Source: Deltaproteobacteria bacterium UBA4427
GTDB lineage: Bacteria; Myxococcota_A; UBA9160; UBA4427
DNA length: 24,901 nucleotides
Assembly (NCBI GenBank): GCA_002390675.1
Contig: DGPZ01000141.1
Span: 1 to 24,901 of the forward strand
Direction of reading: 5' to 3'
The notes under the pieces were generated by a model. The model did not search any database and was not told the origin of the DNA. It saw only the letters and a list, made by a program, of their open reading frames with translations. Shown here piece by piece: positions 14,489 through 22,316 of this stretch (positions within the stretch are counted from its first letter, which is position 1; every line of letters begins with the position of its first letter). The position numbers and the translations under genes are program-made.

Positions 14489-16606
14489 TTGAGCGAGCTC
14501 TGGTTCGAGATTGCGGAGAATCCAGCCTATCGGCATGTACTGCTGAATCATCTCCCGATCACGGGCTTGGCGATCGCTGCGTGTGCGCTTGCTTGGGCGA
14601 TGGTGGAAAACCGTTGGCGTTCGATGATCCTGGGACTCTCGCTCTGCTTAGTCACATCCGCTTCGGCTGTGCTTGTCATGCAATCGGGAGATGCCGCTTA
14701 TCCATTCATATTCGACCAGATCGGCGGCACGGGACAAACTTGGCTCGACCATCATGTGGAGCTCGCAGAACGATGGGGACGGCTCCTACCCGCCAATGCC
14801 GTACTTGCAGCAATCGCCCTCGCGACCGGCTCTCGTTATGCGTCATGCCGGCGGCGAATGAGCGGTCTTGTCCTAATCACGACTGCGTTCAGTCTCGCCG
14901 CCGCAGGCGTGATCGCCCAGGCGGGGGGCCATATCCGCCATCCGGAATTTAGAACGGCCCATGCGCCGGCGGGCGCTGGAACCGAACGTGGTTCCGATCG
15001 ATCTGCTGGCCTTACGCCACTCCCTGCGAAATCCCAACCGGCGACCTTGGCTATGCGCCGACTCACAAAAGCCCAGTACAGGAACGTGATGAGCGATGTC
15101 TTCGGTCCTGGGATCGAACTAGCAGGACGATTCGAGCCGGAAAATCGACGCAACGGGCTAATTGCCGTAGGCAGTGCCCAGGCCACAATTACCGCGAGCG
15201 GCTTCGAGCAATATGAAGGAATGGCGAGCGAGGTTGCTCGCCAAGCGCTGCTCCCCGAACGCCGCAAAGATTGGCTGCCCTGCATACCTTCGAACGCCGA
15301 GGCTGCGGATCCCGCCTGCAGCAAGGCAATCCTGGAAGAAGTCGGCCCTCTGCTTCTCCGGAGACCTCTCCGGAAGTCGGAAATCCGGGCACGCGCAGCG
15401 CTGGCAGACCAAGCAGCGACCGAGTTTGGAAACTTCTATACCGGAATCGCATCGACTCTCTCAAGTCTATTAGTCGCGCCCGAGTTCCTCTTTCGCCTTG
15501 AATCGACCGTTCCCGAAACGGCTCAAACGATCTATCCGGTCCGACTCTCCGACGCCACCCTCGCCTCGAGACTCTCCTTCCTTCTTTGGAATAGCGGCCC
15601 TGACAACGAGCTCCTTGAAGCCGTCCGACGCGGAGACCTGCACGAACAAGGAGTGTATGCGAAGCAAGTTGATCGTCTCCTCTCATCCCCTCGCTTTGAA
15701 CAGGGTATCCGTGCGCTATTCGAAGACATTTTCCAATTCGATGAATTCGAAAACCTCTCGAAGGATCCGATCCGCTACCCCATGTTCAGCGCTCGCGTCG
15801 CAGCCGATGCCAGAGAGCAAACCCTCCGCACGGTCGTCGACCATCTCCTTTCTCGAGAAGGCAGCTATCTCGAGCTCTTCACAACACCCCATACCTTCAT
15901 GACGAGGATCCTCGGCCCCGTATACGCCCTGCCCGTGCGCACGGAAAACGGTTGGGAAGAACTCAAATTCCCCCCATCCAGCGGACGCGGTGGCATCCTG
16001 AGCCACGCGAGCTTCAACATGCTCAATGCCCATTCCGGCCGAAGCTCGCCGACCCTACGCGGGCTCTTCGTCCGAGAGGCACTCCTTTGTCAGCATGTAC
16101 CGCCGGCTCCCGCGGATGTCGACTTCGGCCTCTTTAATGCGGACGACAGTCCGGAGCATAAAACTGCTCGCAACCGACTCGAAGTGCATGCTTCCAACGC
16201 CACCTGCCGCAACTGCCACACACTCACTGACCCCCTCGGACTCGGACTCGAACCCTTCGACGGAATGGGACGCTTCCGAAGGACGGAAAACGATGCACCG
16301 ATTGATGCCAGCGGCGATCTGGACGGGAAGACATTTCGCGATCCCGCTTCGCTTGGGATAGCGATGGCCAAGAATGATCGGGTCGCAGGCTGCCTTGCAG
16401 AGCGCACCTATCAGTATGCGATCGGTCGCACCACAACCTTTTCGGAAAGAGCGTTCCTCCGTCGTCTCGAAGATGCCTTTGATCAGGGGGGGCACCGCAT
16501 CACTCATCTGATGCGAGAAATCGTGAACGCCGACGGCTTCCAGAGAGCGACCGCGGGGAATTCGATGCCGGCAGAAGATTGGGCACTAAGAGAGGGACCC
16601 TCATGA
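14489..16606 (+). CDS. DUF1592/DUF1588/DUF1585 haem protein with N-terminal membrane domain
   Basis: A 705-residue protein from TTG 14489, with GAGGAGA at 14474-14480 supporting the start. Residues about 15-150 form four hydrophobic segments with HLPITGLAIAACALAW and LDHHVELAERW, resembling DUF2231-type haem-binding membrane domains. A DUF1587/1595-like part follows (LTKAQYRNVMSDVFGPGIEL; LLLRRPLRKSEIRARAALAD), then DUF1592 (LASRLSFLLWNSGPDNELLE) and DUF1588 (HSGRSSPTLRGLFVREALLC). A c-type haem motif, CRNCH, is at 573-577 with DPLGLGLEPFDGMG after it, and DUF1585 at the end (CLAERTYQYAIGR). The usual family starts with a soluble planctomycete-type cytochrome c, so the membrane domain is a notable replacement. 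Its ATGA overlap with the DUF1552 gene shows coupling. Likely a periplasm-facing redox complex; substrate unknown. Confidence 0.85.
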   Translation: MSELWFEIAENPAYRHVLLNHLPITGLAIAACALAWAMVENRWRSMILGLSLCLVTSASAVLVMQSGDAAYPFIFDQIGGTGQTWLDHHVELAERWGRLLPANAVLAAIALATGSRYASCRRRMSGLVLITTAFSLAAAGVIAQAGGHIRHPEFRTAHAPAGAGTERGSDRSAGLTPLPAKSQPATLAMRRLTKAQYRNVMSDVFGPGIELAGRFEPENRRNGLIAVGSAQATITASGFEQYEGMASEVARQALLPERRKDWLPCIPSNAEAADPACSKAILEEVGPLLLRRPLRKSEIRARAALADQAATEFGNFYTGIASTLSSLLVAPEFLFRLESTVPETAQTIYPVRLSDATLASRLSFLLWNSGPDNELLEAVRRGDLHEQGVYAKQVDRLLSSPRFEQGIRALFEDIFQFDEFENLSKDPIRYPMFSARVAADAREQTLRTVVDHLLSREGSYLELFTTPHTFMTRILGPVYALPVRTENGWEELKFPPSSGRGGILSHASFNMLNAHSGRSSPTLRGLFVREALLCQHVPPAPADVDFGLFNADDSPEHKTARNRLEVHASNATCRNCHTLTDPLGLGLEPFDGMGRFRRTENDAPIDASGDLDGKTFRDPASLGIAMAKNDRVAGCLAERTYQYAIGRTTTFSERAFLRRLEDAFDQGGHRITHLMREIVNADGFQRATAGNSMPAEDWALREGPS

Positions 16607-17955
16607 GTCAATTCATCACGCGGCGAAAACTGCTTGAGCGCACGCTTCGCGGATCCATTGCCGGAGCGGGAATCAGCCTTGCCCTGCCCTACCTCGACGT
16701 TTTCCTGAACACCAACGGCGATGCTTTGGCAGCCACGGGCGCCCCTTTGCCGCGGCGTTTTGGAACTTGGTTCTTCGGCTGCGGCATGAACCCCGACCGC
16801 TGGAATCCGGCGACGGAGGGCACGGACTTCAAACTCCCCCCCGAACTCCTCCCCATCGAAAGGGTTCGCCAACATATCAGCGTCCTCAGTGGATTTAGTG
16901 TTCTACTTGCGGGGGAGACCAATCACGTTCATCGCACTGGCGTCTTCGGCACGATGACAGGAGGCGCGCCTATCACCACAACCGAGATCGACGGCCCGAC
17001 GCTCGACGTCCTCATCGCGGATACGATCGGCGATGCGACTCGCTTCCGCTCCCTTGAAATGGCCGCCCACGGCCTTTCAAAAGACACCTACAGTCAGCGA
17101 AACGCGGGCGCACCGAACCCCGCTGAGCCCTCGCCACTCGCCCTCTATCAGCGCGTTTTTGGCACGGGTTTTACTGATCCGAATGCCGGAGAGTTCACCC
17201 CTGATCCGCGGACGATGCTCCGCAAGAGCGTCCTCTCCGTGGTTGCAGAAGATCGGGCTCGACTCGAGAGCCAGCTCGGGCAAGCGGATCGCGCACGCCT
17301 GGACGAGTACTTCACCGCACTCCGGCAATTAGAGAAACAGCTCGACCTACAACTCTCCGAGCCACCGCCCCTCGAAGCGTGTCTGCCTCCGGCAGCCCCC
17401 GATTCGCCACCCATTTCACAAGACATCGAGCACGTTGCGGCGAATCACGACCTCATGGCCCAGCTCCTTGCTCTGGCTCTGGCCTGCGATCAAACCCGGG
17501 TATTCAACCTTGTCTTCTCCGCCGGCGCGTCTCGTCTTCACAAGTCAGGAAGCAGCGATACCCACCACACTCTCACCCACGAAGAAGCCAAGGACGCGGC
17601 ACTCGGTTACCAGCCTCAGGCCACAGAATTCGTACTTCGCAGCATGAATTCCTGGGCTCGTTTCGTCGAGGTTCTGGGTTCCGTACGCGAAGGCGACGGC
17701 ACGCTCCTCGACAATTCCGTCGTCCTCTGCCACTCGGAGACCTCGGATGCCAACAGCCATAGCGTGACGGGCCTGCCAATCATGCTTGCTGGAACAGCCG
17801 GCGGACGCATCAAGAACGGCCTACACATTCGAGGGTCGGGCGAGTCCACCGCGCGGGTCGGACTCACCCTACAGCAGGTGATGGGACGTAAGGTTGCGCG
17901 CTGGGGATACCGGGCGAACGAAACGGCGCGTCCGCTCTCGGAACTCCTCACCTAA
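16603..17955 (+). CDS. TAT-exported DUF1552 protein
   Basis: A 450-residue protein. I choose ATG 16603, which overlaps the preceding stop (ATGA) and puts a twin-arginine signal at the very N-terminus (FITRRKLLERTLRGSIAGAG, then ISLALPYLD). The start at 16579 would only add eight residues. The body has the DUF1552 layout: RRFGTWFFGCGMNPDRWNP, LPPELLPIERVRQHISVLSG, the NHVHRTGVFGTMTGG block, SIDD-like positions (EIDGPTLDVLIAD), and the C-terminal HSETSDANSHSVTGLPIMLA. DUF1552 proteins belong to the alkaline-phosphatase/sulfatase-like DUF1501 superfamily and nearly always accompany DUF1592 genes, as here. It is probably the periplasmic partner of the haem protein. Exact activity unknown. Confidence 0.9.
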   Translation: MSQFITRRKLLERTLRGSIAGAGISLALPYLDVFLNTNGDALAATGAPLPRRFGTWFFGCGMNPDRWNPATEGTDFKLPPELLPIERVRQHISVLSGFSVLLAGETNHVHRTGVFGTMTGGAPITTTEIDGPTLDVLIADTIGDATRFRSLEMAAHGLSKDTYSQRNAGAPNPAEPSPLALYQRVFGTGFTDPNAGEFTPDPRTMLRKSVLSVVAEDRARLESQLGQADRARLDEYFTALRQLEKQLDLQLSEPPPLEACLPPAAPDSPPISQDIEHVAANHDLMAQLLALALACDQTRVFNLVFSAGASRLHKSGSSDTHHTLTHEEAKDAALGYQPQATEFVLRSMNSWARFVEVLGSVREGDGTLLDNSVVLCHSETSDANSHSVTGLPIMLAGTAGGRIKNGLHIRGSGESTARVGLTLQQVMGRKVARWGYRANETARPLSELLT

Positions 17956-18018
17956 ATATCCCGACGAACCTGGGAACTCGAGCCAAAACCGTATTCCGAT
18001 CTTCGGAGACAATCGAAC

Positions 18019-19203
18019 ATGACCGACTACCAATTGAATCCGACGTATTCCAGTCGCTCTTCGAATATCACGCTGAGTGCCGTGCTCGCCCTCTCGTTGT
18101 TTATTGGAGGCTGCGAAGCCATCACCCAAACAGCGGCCGAAACCGGCGCCGCCCTCGATGGCCCGCCCGTGCGAGGCTACGTGATGGCCAAATGGGCCGA
18201 TGAAATCCCCAGCCAAGATCCCGGCGAGTGCCCGGAAGGACTTAACGTCACAGAGGTCGAGTATTTTCCGAAACAATGGCAGGCTTTCATGACAGAACGA
18301 ACGCGCGCCCGTGAAGAAGAGGGCCGCTTCATCCCATGGGATCACGAACTCCTTCCACCAGACGCGTGCCAGGACCCACTCGCCCAGTCCGACCCCGGCT
18401 ACTTCACCCTGGATGGCCCCGCACTCGTATCCGGCCTCGATCTCGATGGCTTCGACTCAACACGAGAATCAAATGAGAATACCCAATGCGCCCACGATGA
18501 TTTCAACGCGCCATCGGGAGAAGCCGGCATCGACAATCAGGCTTGGCGGCTCATGGGCTGCGTCCGAGGCTACCGCCCTAACGATCTGATGGACCGACTT
18601 CATAAGGCCAACACGATGATCAATGAAGGCGGCTACGCCATCCTGATGGAAATTTCAGGAATGGACGACGCCACAAATGACAACGAAGTGCATGTCCAGT
18701 TCCTCTCCGCCGCCGCGCCGGTAAGCCTCAACGCACTCGGCGAGCCGATGCAAATGGTGAGCTTTACGGCGCATTCGGATAGCGCCTATCACAACGCAAG
18801 CGCACGTGGGAAGGTCGTTGACGGGGTTCTCACGACAGAGCCAGTTGATCTGCGACTGAAAATCAAACAACAAACCCAGGACAACGCTGTCTATTACCGA
18901 GACGCGCGAGTCCGCGGCAAACTCCTTGCAGATGGTCGAATCGAAGGCATTCTCGGAGGATATTGGGACAATGAAAATTTCTGGTCCATGATGAACGATC
19001 ACATGATCGCCAACCGACATCAGGGCCGGAATGCTGCATTCAATCGTGGCTTCATGTGCGCAGGGCTCTACCACGCGATTCCCCGGGTGGCCGATGGACA
19101 TCCCGACCCCGAAACCGGGGAGTGCACATCGATTTCGATGGCGCTTCATTTTGAAGCCAAGCCGGCATTTGTGATCAGACCGACTGTCGCTTCGAGAGAC
19201 TAA
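18019..19203 (+). CDS. Lipoprotein of unknown function in the DUF1592/DUF1552 operon
   Basis: A 394-residue protein from ATG 18019 with GGAGA about 9 bp upstream. Residues 16-31 are a hydrophobic signal ending in the lipobox LFIGGC (Cys32 as the lipidated residue). The mature protein has about seven further Cys residues in short extracellular-style loops (GECPEGLN, PDACQDP, NTQCAHDD, LMGCVRGY, GFMCAGLY, TGECTSIS). It is rich in Asp/Asn/Gly, with patterns such as SGMDDATNDNEVHVQF, and is clearly exported. I recognise no named family; I infer it is the third member of the operon, 63 bp after the DUF1552 gene, perhaps an outer-membrane accessory. Confidence 0.7.
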   Translation: MTDYQLNPTYSSRSSNITLSAVLALSLFIGGCEAITQTAAETGAALDGPPVRGYVMAKWADEIPSQDPGECPEGLNVTEVEYFPKQWQAFMTERTRAREEEGRFIPWDHELLPPDACQDPLAQSDPGYFTLDGPALVSGLDLDGFDSTRESNENTQCAHDDFNAPSGEAGIDNQAWRLMGCVRGYRPNDLMDRLHKANTMINEGGYAILMEISGMDDATNDNEVHVQFLSAAAPVSLNALGEPMQMVSFTAHSDSAYHNASARGKVVDGVLTTEPVDLRLKIKQQTQDNAVYYRDARVRGKLLADGRIEGILGGYWDNENFWSMMNDHMIANRHQGRNAAFNRGFMCAGLYHAIPRVADGHPDPETGECTSISMALHFEAKPAFVIRPTVASRD

Positions 19204-19641
19204 GCCCCTTATACAGGGATCGGAAAAACGGCGGGAGTGCGGCCGCTTACATCGAACGATAAGTTAAAGAAGGCGAATATTACGATGCGCCTTCTGTCAG
19301 CGATGGACCCTGCACAACGGGTATCGCTTTACAAAACGCCCACGCTATTTGCGTACCCAGACACGACCGAAGCGATTGAGCGAGAGCAGTGTTTCGTACC
19401 TATCGCCGAAAGTCAGAATGCCACGTTAGGCTACAGCCAAGAGAACTACATGTCGCTTTCCAATTGATTGATTTGGCTCGAGGGATACCTCAAGGGCAAC
19501 AAGAACTTTCTCGTGAGTTTGTACTGAGTTGTCTCGAATTTGCATTGCGGGAGTGTCCAGCGAACTTGTGCCCTATCCGTAAGGCGAGAACCCGGGGGCC
19601 GTACCCGGTGTCGGTGCCGCCTATTATGCCGCGGTGTCTCT

Positions 19642-19872
19642 CTAGTTGGATTTAGCTAAAAACCGGTTAGGAACTGCCTGCGCAGCCCGGAAGGGACCAA
19701 TGATCTGGGCCGGGGCTCCTTCTGCGATATTCTCGAGGATCCATGTTCTCAGCTCACCGAAGTCGCCTTCTTGGAGAGTTTTGACCTTGAATCAAATTTC
19801 ATCCTCGGTGAATAAGTCCTCTGAGGCAATAAATCTGAACGGCTGCCAGCGATTCTCTACAGTAAAGGTTGC
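19642..19872 (-). pseudogene. Unrecognised gene remnant with in-frame stop
   Basis: The minus strand from 19872 to the TAG at 19642 reads TFTVENRWQPFRFIASEDLF, then TEDEI, a TGA at 19792-19794, then FKVKTLQEGDFGELRTWILE and NIAEGAPAQIIGPFRAAQAV ending PNRFLAKSN. Amino-acid use is that of a normal soluble protein on both sides of the stop, so this is most likely the C-terminal part of a gene broken by one substitution (Trp or Arg to TGA). Immediately upstream the frame meets TAG (19873-19875), and another frame reads FNRGPGGHVGNLYC, so a further frameshift is likely. I do not recognise the family. Confidence 0.5.
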
Positions 19873-19928
19873 CTACGTGTCCTCCCGGACCCCGATTGAA
19901 TTTGCGGGCTGACCAACGACACTTAAAG

Positions 19929-19957
19929 TGTGCAGGTCAGCGTAAAAACGGGACCCC
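19929..19957. mobile_element. Possible IS21-like element end (relic)
   Basis: The sequence GCAGGTCAGCGTAAAAACGG followed by GACCCC resembles, from memory, the outer region of some IS21-family insertion sequences (GTCAG...AAAA.GGGACCC). No istA/istB coding sequence and no second end were found in the window, so at most a solo end or relic remains. It lies beside the broken gene at 19642-19872 in the A/T-rich island. Confidence 0.25.
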
Positions 19958-20128
19958 AATATTGATTCTTAGCTCCAGCCCAAGCTTGATCCGCGGATTT
20001 TATGACCAAACTCGGCGATGCGGATACCCAGTCTCATCAATATTTTTTAACACGTTCGAAAAATAAACCAAAAATTCTTTTGAGCTAAACATGACGTTTT
20101 CGAGCCACCTACATCTTAATGGCTTGGC

Positions 20129-20144
20129 TTGAACAATCATTCAA
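20129..20144. promoter_or_regulatory. Candidate operator palindrome upstream of the HTH gene
   Basis: TTGAA-CAATCA-TTCAA is a perfect 5-bp inverted repeat with a 6-bp spacer, 62 bp before the ATG at 20206. Its size and place suit binding by a dimeric helix-turn-helix protein, possibly the downstream gene itself. The sequence alone does not prove binding. Confidence 0.35.
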
Positions 20145-20205
20145 ATACGCCGAAAGCAGTAGAAGCAGAGGTTTGGCATGCTGACTATCGAGAGCACTCT
20201 TTAGC

Positions 20206-20757
20206 ATGAACTTAGATCGTCCACTTAGTTACAACATTAACTCTAATCGATTGTCGCCTAACACTATCGATGATTCCTCGTTAAATCACTCGGTCAAGGT
20301 TCGCGACATTGGTCAAATCCTACGGGATCTCGTGAGAATTTGGATGAGAGACCTAGAAAGGACTCCAGCCGAGATCGCCAACCTTCTCGATTTGCCGGTA
20401 CGCGACATTCGCTCGCTTTTACGGACAGGGAGGTGTGATGTCTGTGTTCTGGAAAGGGTCTTGGCAGTGTCAGATATGACACTTCAGGAAATCTTAGAGA
20501 TGCACCCCGACGTGATTGATTCTCCGGCAATCGATCAGCGGCAGGCTCTGGCGAAGCTAATTACTATGAGGGCGACCATGCAAGAGCTTCGGATCGTCTG
20601 GGATTTCATTCAGGTCACTCGGGAGATGCCAAATCTTATGGAGGTTGCCGTTACACAAATGGCTGCGTTCATGGAAGTAGCGAGAGGGCTCGGCTACAAG
20701 GAAAAACGCGCGACAAAGTATCTTAAAAACAACCTAGGTTCCGACGATAAGTGTTAG
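20206..20757 (+). CDS. HTH regulator, paralogous to the gene at 20754-21266
   Basis: A 183-residue protein. The start at ATG 20206 has no strong ribosome binding site, so the first 25 or so residues are uncertain. Residues about 30-85 hold an XRE-like helix-turn-helix (ILRDLVRIWMRDL, then TPAEIANLLDLPVRDIRSLL), followed by MTLQEILEMHPDVID and DQRQALAKLITM. The neighbour on the other strand has the same order: HTH, then SVGELFSLHPR, then EQRDRLADLI. The two therefore form a diverged paralogous pair. It ends in a helical region and basic tail (KEKRATKYLKNN). The stop overlaps the convergent gene's stop by 3 bp. Probable DNA-binding regulator; target unknown. A/T-richer than surrounding genes. 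Confidence 0.65.
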   Translation: MNLDRPLSYNINSNRLSPNTIDDSSLNHSVKVRDIGQILRDLVRIWMRDLERTPAEIANLLDLPVRDIRSLLRTGRCDVCVLERVLAVSDMTLQEILEMHPDVIDSPAIDQRQALAKLITMRATMQELRIVWDFIQVTREMPNLMEVAVTQMAAFMEVARGLGYKEKRATKYLKNNLGSDDKC

Positions 20758-21266
20758 GCCCTTCGATTTTCCAGCGACGCCCTTTCGACACCTGAAGTCT
20801 TTGCAACTGCCTCAGCAATCGCGAGGGAGTGGTCAATTTGATGATCGATCAGGTTGAGCGTTGCCGACAACTGAATTAAATCTGCCAGCCTGTCTCGCTG
20901 CTCGGCAGTCGTCACCGATTTGATTCTCGCCCAGGATTCGTCTTGCGAGTCGCTCTTATATCTCGGATGGAGTGAGAATAATTCGCCAACGCTAACCGAC
21001 ATTGCCGCGCAGATATCGCTGACGAGTCGGAGCGTGAACCCTCGATCCCCTGTCTTGTTGATCATCGCCGACAGGCTCTGCTGGCGGAGGCCAAGGCGGC
21101 GGGCAAGGGCTGCTGTCGAGAGCCCCATGTCGTCTCGAATCTGAACTAATACTCCGCGCAGAACCGAGTTGAGGTCAACCCCGCTCACGGTGCGGTGCTC
21201 GCCGTTGACTTCGATCCGCGTGGAGTTTCTCTGTATCTGCGGCTTCCCGTTCGTCACTTTTCCCAC
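20754..21266 (-). CDS. XRE-family HTH regulator
   Basis: A 170-residue protein. GTG 21266 is the longest start; GTG 21257 is as likely because GGTGGG lies just before it. Residues about 36-100 form a canonical XRE HTH: LRGVLVQIRDDMGLSTAALA, RRLGLRQQSLSAMIN, then RLVSDICAAMSVSVGELFSL. A C-terminal helical part begins TTAEQRDRLADLIQLSATLN and shares its start with the paralogue at 20206. The convergent stops of the two genes overlap within TTAG. A perfect palindrome, ACTCGA-TT-TCGAGT, lies 50 bp upstream, suggesting autoregulation. I see no adjacent toxin, methylase or integrase to define its target. Confidence 0.8.
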   Translation of the reverse strand: MGKVTNGKPQIQRNSTRIEVNGEHRTVSGVDLNSVLRGVLVQIRDDMGLSTAALARRLGLRQQSLSAMINKTGDRGFTLRLVSDICAAMSVSVGELFSLHPRYKSDSQDESWARIKSVTTAEQRDRLADLIQLSATLNLIDHQIDHSLAIAEAVAKTSGVERASLENRRA

Positions 21267-21315
21267 CTTTATTCTACCCGTATTTGCGTACCCATTTGTT
21301 AAAGAGTATAAAATA

Positions 21316-21329
21316 ACTCGATTTCGAGT
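21316..21329. promoter_or_regulatory. Candidate operator palindrome between the XRE and TetR genes
   Basis: ACTCGA-TT-TCGAGT is a perfect 14-bp palindrome in an A/T-rich control region. On the minus strand it sits just upstream of TTATTTTATACTC, which offers a TATACT-like -10 for the XRE gene, so binding there would block transcription. It could serve the XRE protein or, 140 bp before its start, the TetR protein. Confidence 0.4.
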
Positions 21330-21468
21330 AGACTTTTAGGATTGTATCTAAAGCGCCTTAAAGCTGGTTGTTTTAGCCAGTCCGATCTCGCCCGACATGC
21401 AGCGGCGCCGTTGACCTCGATTAGATGCTGATAGTGACCATAGCGGTCGCCGAAGGGTAGAGAGACCA

Positions 21469-22143
21469 ATGAATTCGGAGTCGCAAGAGTCAAAACGGAG
21501 ACGGGGAAGACCGGCAACCTTGAGTCGGGAGCGCATCTTGGCGGAGGCCCGCGAGATTCCAACGTCTGAATTCAGCATGCGGGCAGTCGCCAACCGCCTG
21601 CAAGTGACCCCCCAATCGATCTACTACTACTTCAAAAATGGCAATGCACTCCTGGCTGCGCTGGCTGAAGAAAGTCTGGCTCAGGCTCCGAGAGCGCCCG
21701 AGGCCGACTGGAAAACGTATTTTAGACAGGGAATGCTGGACTATCGGAGTTTGCTAATTGCTGCAGATAGTCCGGCCCTGATGCCGGAAATCAATTCGAG
21801 CTGGGTACGCTTCAATGATGAGAAGAGCGAAGCCCTGTTGATTAGGATGGAAGAATTCGTCGCCGTTTTAACGCAATCGGGTTTCACTTCCCAACAAGCG
21901 ATCGAAGTCTGGAATCTCGGAACGACTCTGGTCGTTCGGTCCCTGGTCTCTCGCCTGAATGATCCGGAGGTCCAGGACCACTGGAACGCGCTTCGAGCGG
22001 ATGTTGACAGCCTCGGTGCCGACCGTTTCCCGACGCTGCGTGACGTTCTTTCCGAGGATCCGACTACTACGGTGGATGAATGGTTTAGCCGAATCGTCGA
22101 AGTCGCGGTCGAAGGCGTCGCCGCCGTCTATCGCGCCAAATAA
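21469..22143 (+). CDS. TetR/AcrR-family transcriptional regulator
   Basis: A 224-residue protein from ATG 21469, preceded by the modest site AGAGAG. After a basic arm (SKRRRGRPATLSRERIL) comes the TetR helix-turn-helix: FSMRAVANRLQVTPQSIYYY followed by FKNGNALLAALAEESL (about residues 39-72). The rest is the all-helical ligand-binding domain. Such proteins are cytosolic homodimeric repressors released by a small hydrophobic ligand. No plus-strand gene follows; a broken SnoaL gene lies directly behind it on the other strand, so its original target may have been lost or lies elsewhere. Confidence 0.85.
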   Translation: MNSESQESKRRRGRPATLSRERILAEAREIPTSEFSMRAVANRLQVTPQSIYYYFKNGNALLAALAEESLAQAPRAPEADWKTYFRQGMLDYRSLLIAADSPALMPEINSSWVRFNDEKSEALLIRMEEFVAVLTQSGFTSQQAIEVWNLGTTLVVRSLVSRLNDPEVQDHWNALRADVDSLGADRFPTLRDVLSEDPTTTVDEWFSRIVEVAVEGVAAVYRAK

Positions 22144-22316
22144 AGTTGCCACATGGATTGTGACGCGGGTCATGTTCGCCAGACCTCTCTCGACGAGCAT
22201 CTTCAGACCCGGAACTTTCATCCCGCTGTAGACGCCCACGACATCTTCGGGAAACACGTCTCCCATCGACCTCCACTTGTGGGCATCGCCCCGGTCATAC
22301 AATCGACAGAGAAGTT
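22144..22316 (-). pseudogene. SnoaL-like gene fragment, truncated at both ends
   Basis: The minus strand reads QLLCRLYDRGDAHKWRSMGD, then VFPEDVVGVYSG and VPGLKMLVERGLANMTRVTI ending HVATLFGA. This is the helix 1-strand 1 part of a SnoaL-like protein ('LL.rlydrgd...l..vF.eDvv..y.g...G...l...'). There is no start codon of its own: likeness begins within two or three codons of repeat copy 4 (22317). It ends about where the TetR stop (22141-22143) lies, beyond which the frame is only antisense to tetR. Roughly 57 residues remain of an expected 130-150. Confidence 0.6.

Larger units (their letters stand above)
19204..20205. other. A/T-richer gene-poor stretch
   Basis: 1 kb with no intact gene, visibly A/T-richer than the genes to its left. 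A palindromic ATCG-AA-CGAT lies near 19252. Frames of 60-90 codons at 19237, 19389 and 19646 (plus) lack ribosome binding sites and family resemblance; the last is antisense to the pseudogene described separately. The part 20060-20205 is especially A/T-rich and probably contains the promoter of the HTH gene at 20206. Signs of decayed transferred DNA. Confidence 0.5.

Noticed and set aside
19237..19467. 76-codon plus-strand frame after the lipoprotein gene
   Set aside because: No ribosome binding site, no domain likeness, and it lies in DNA that looks eroded.
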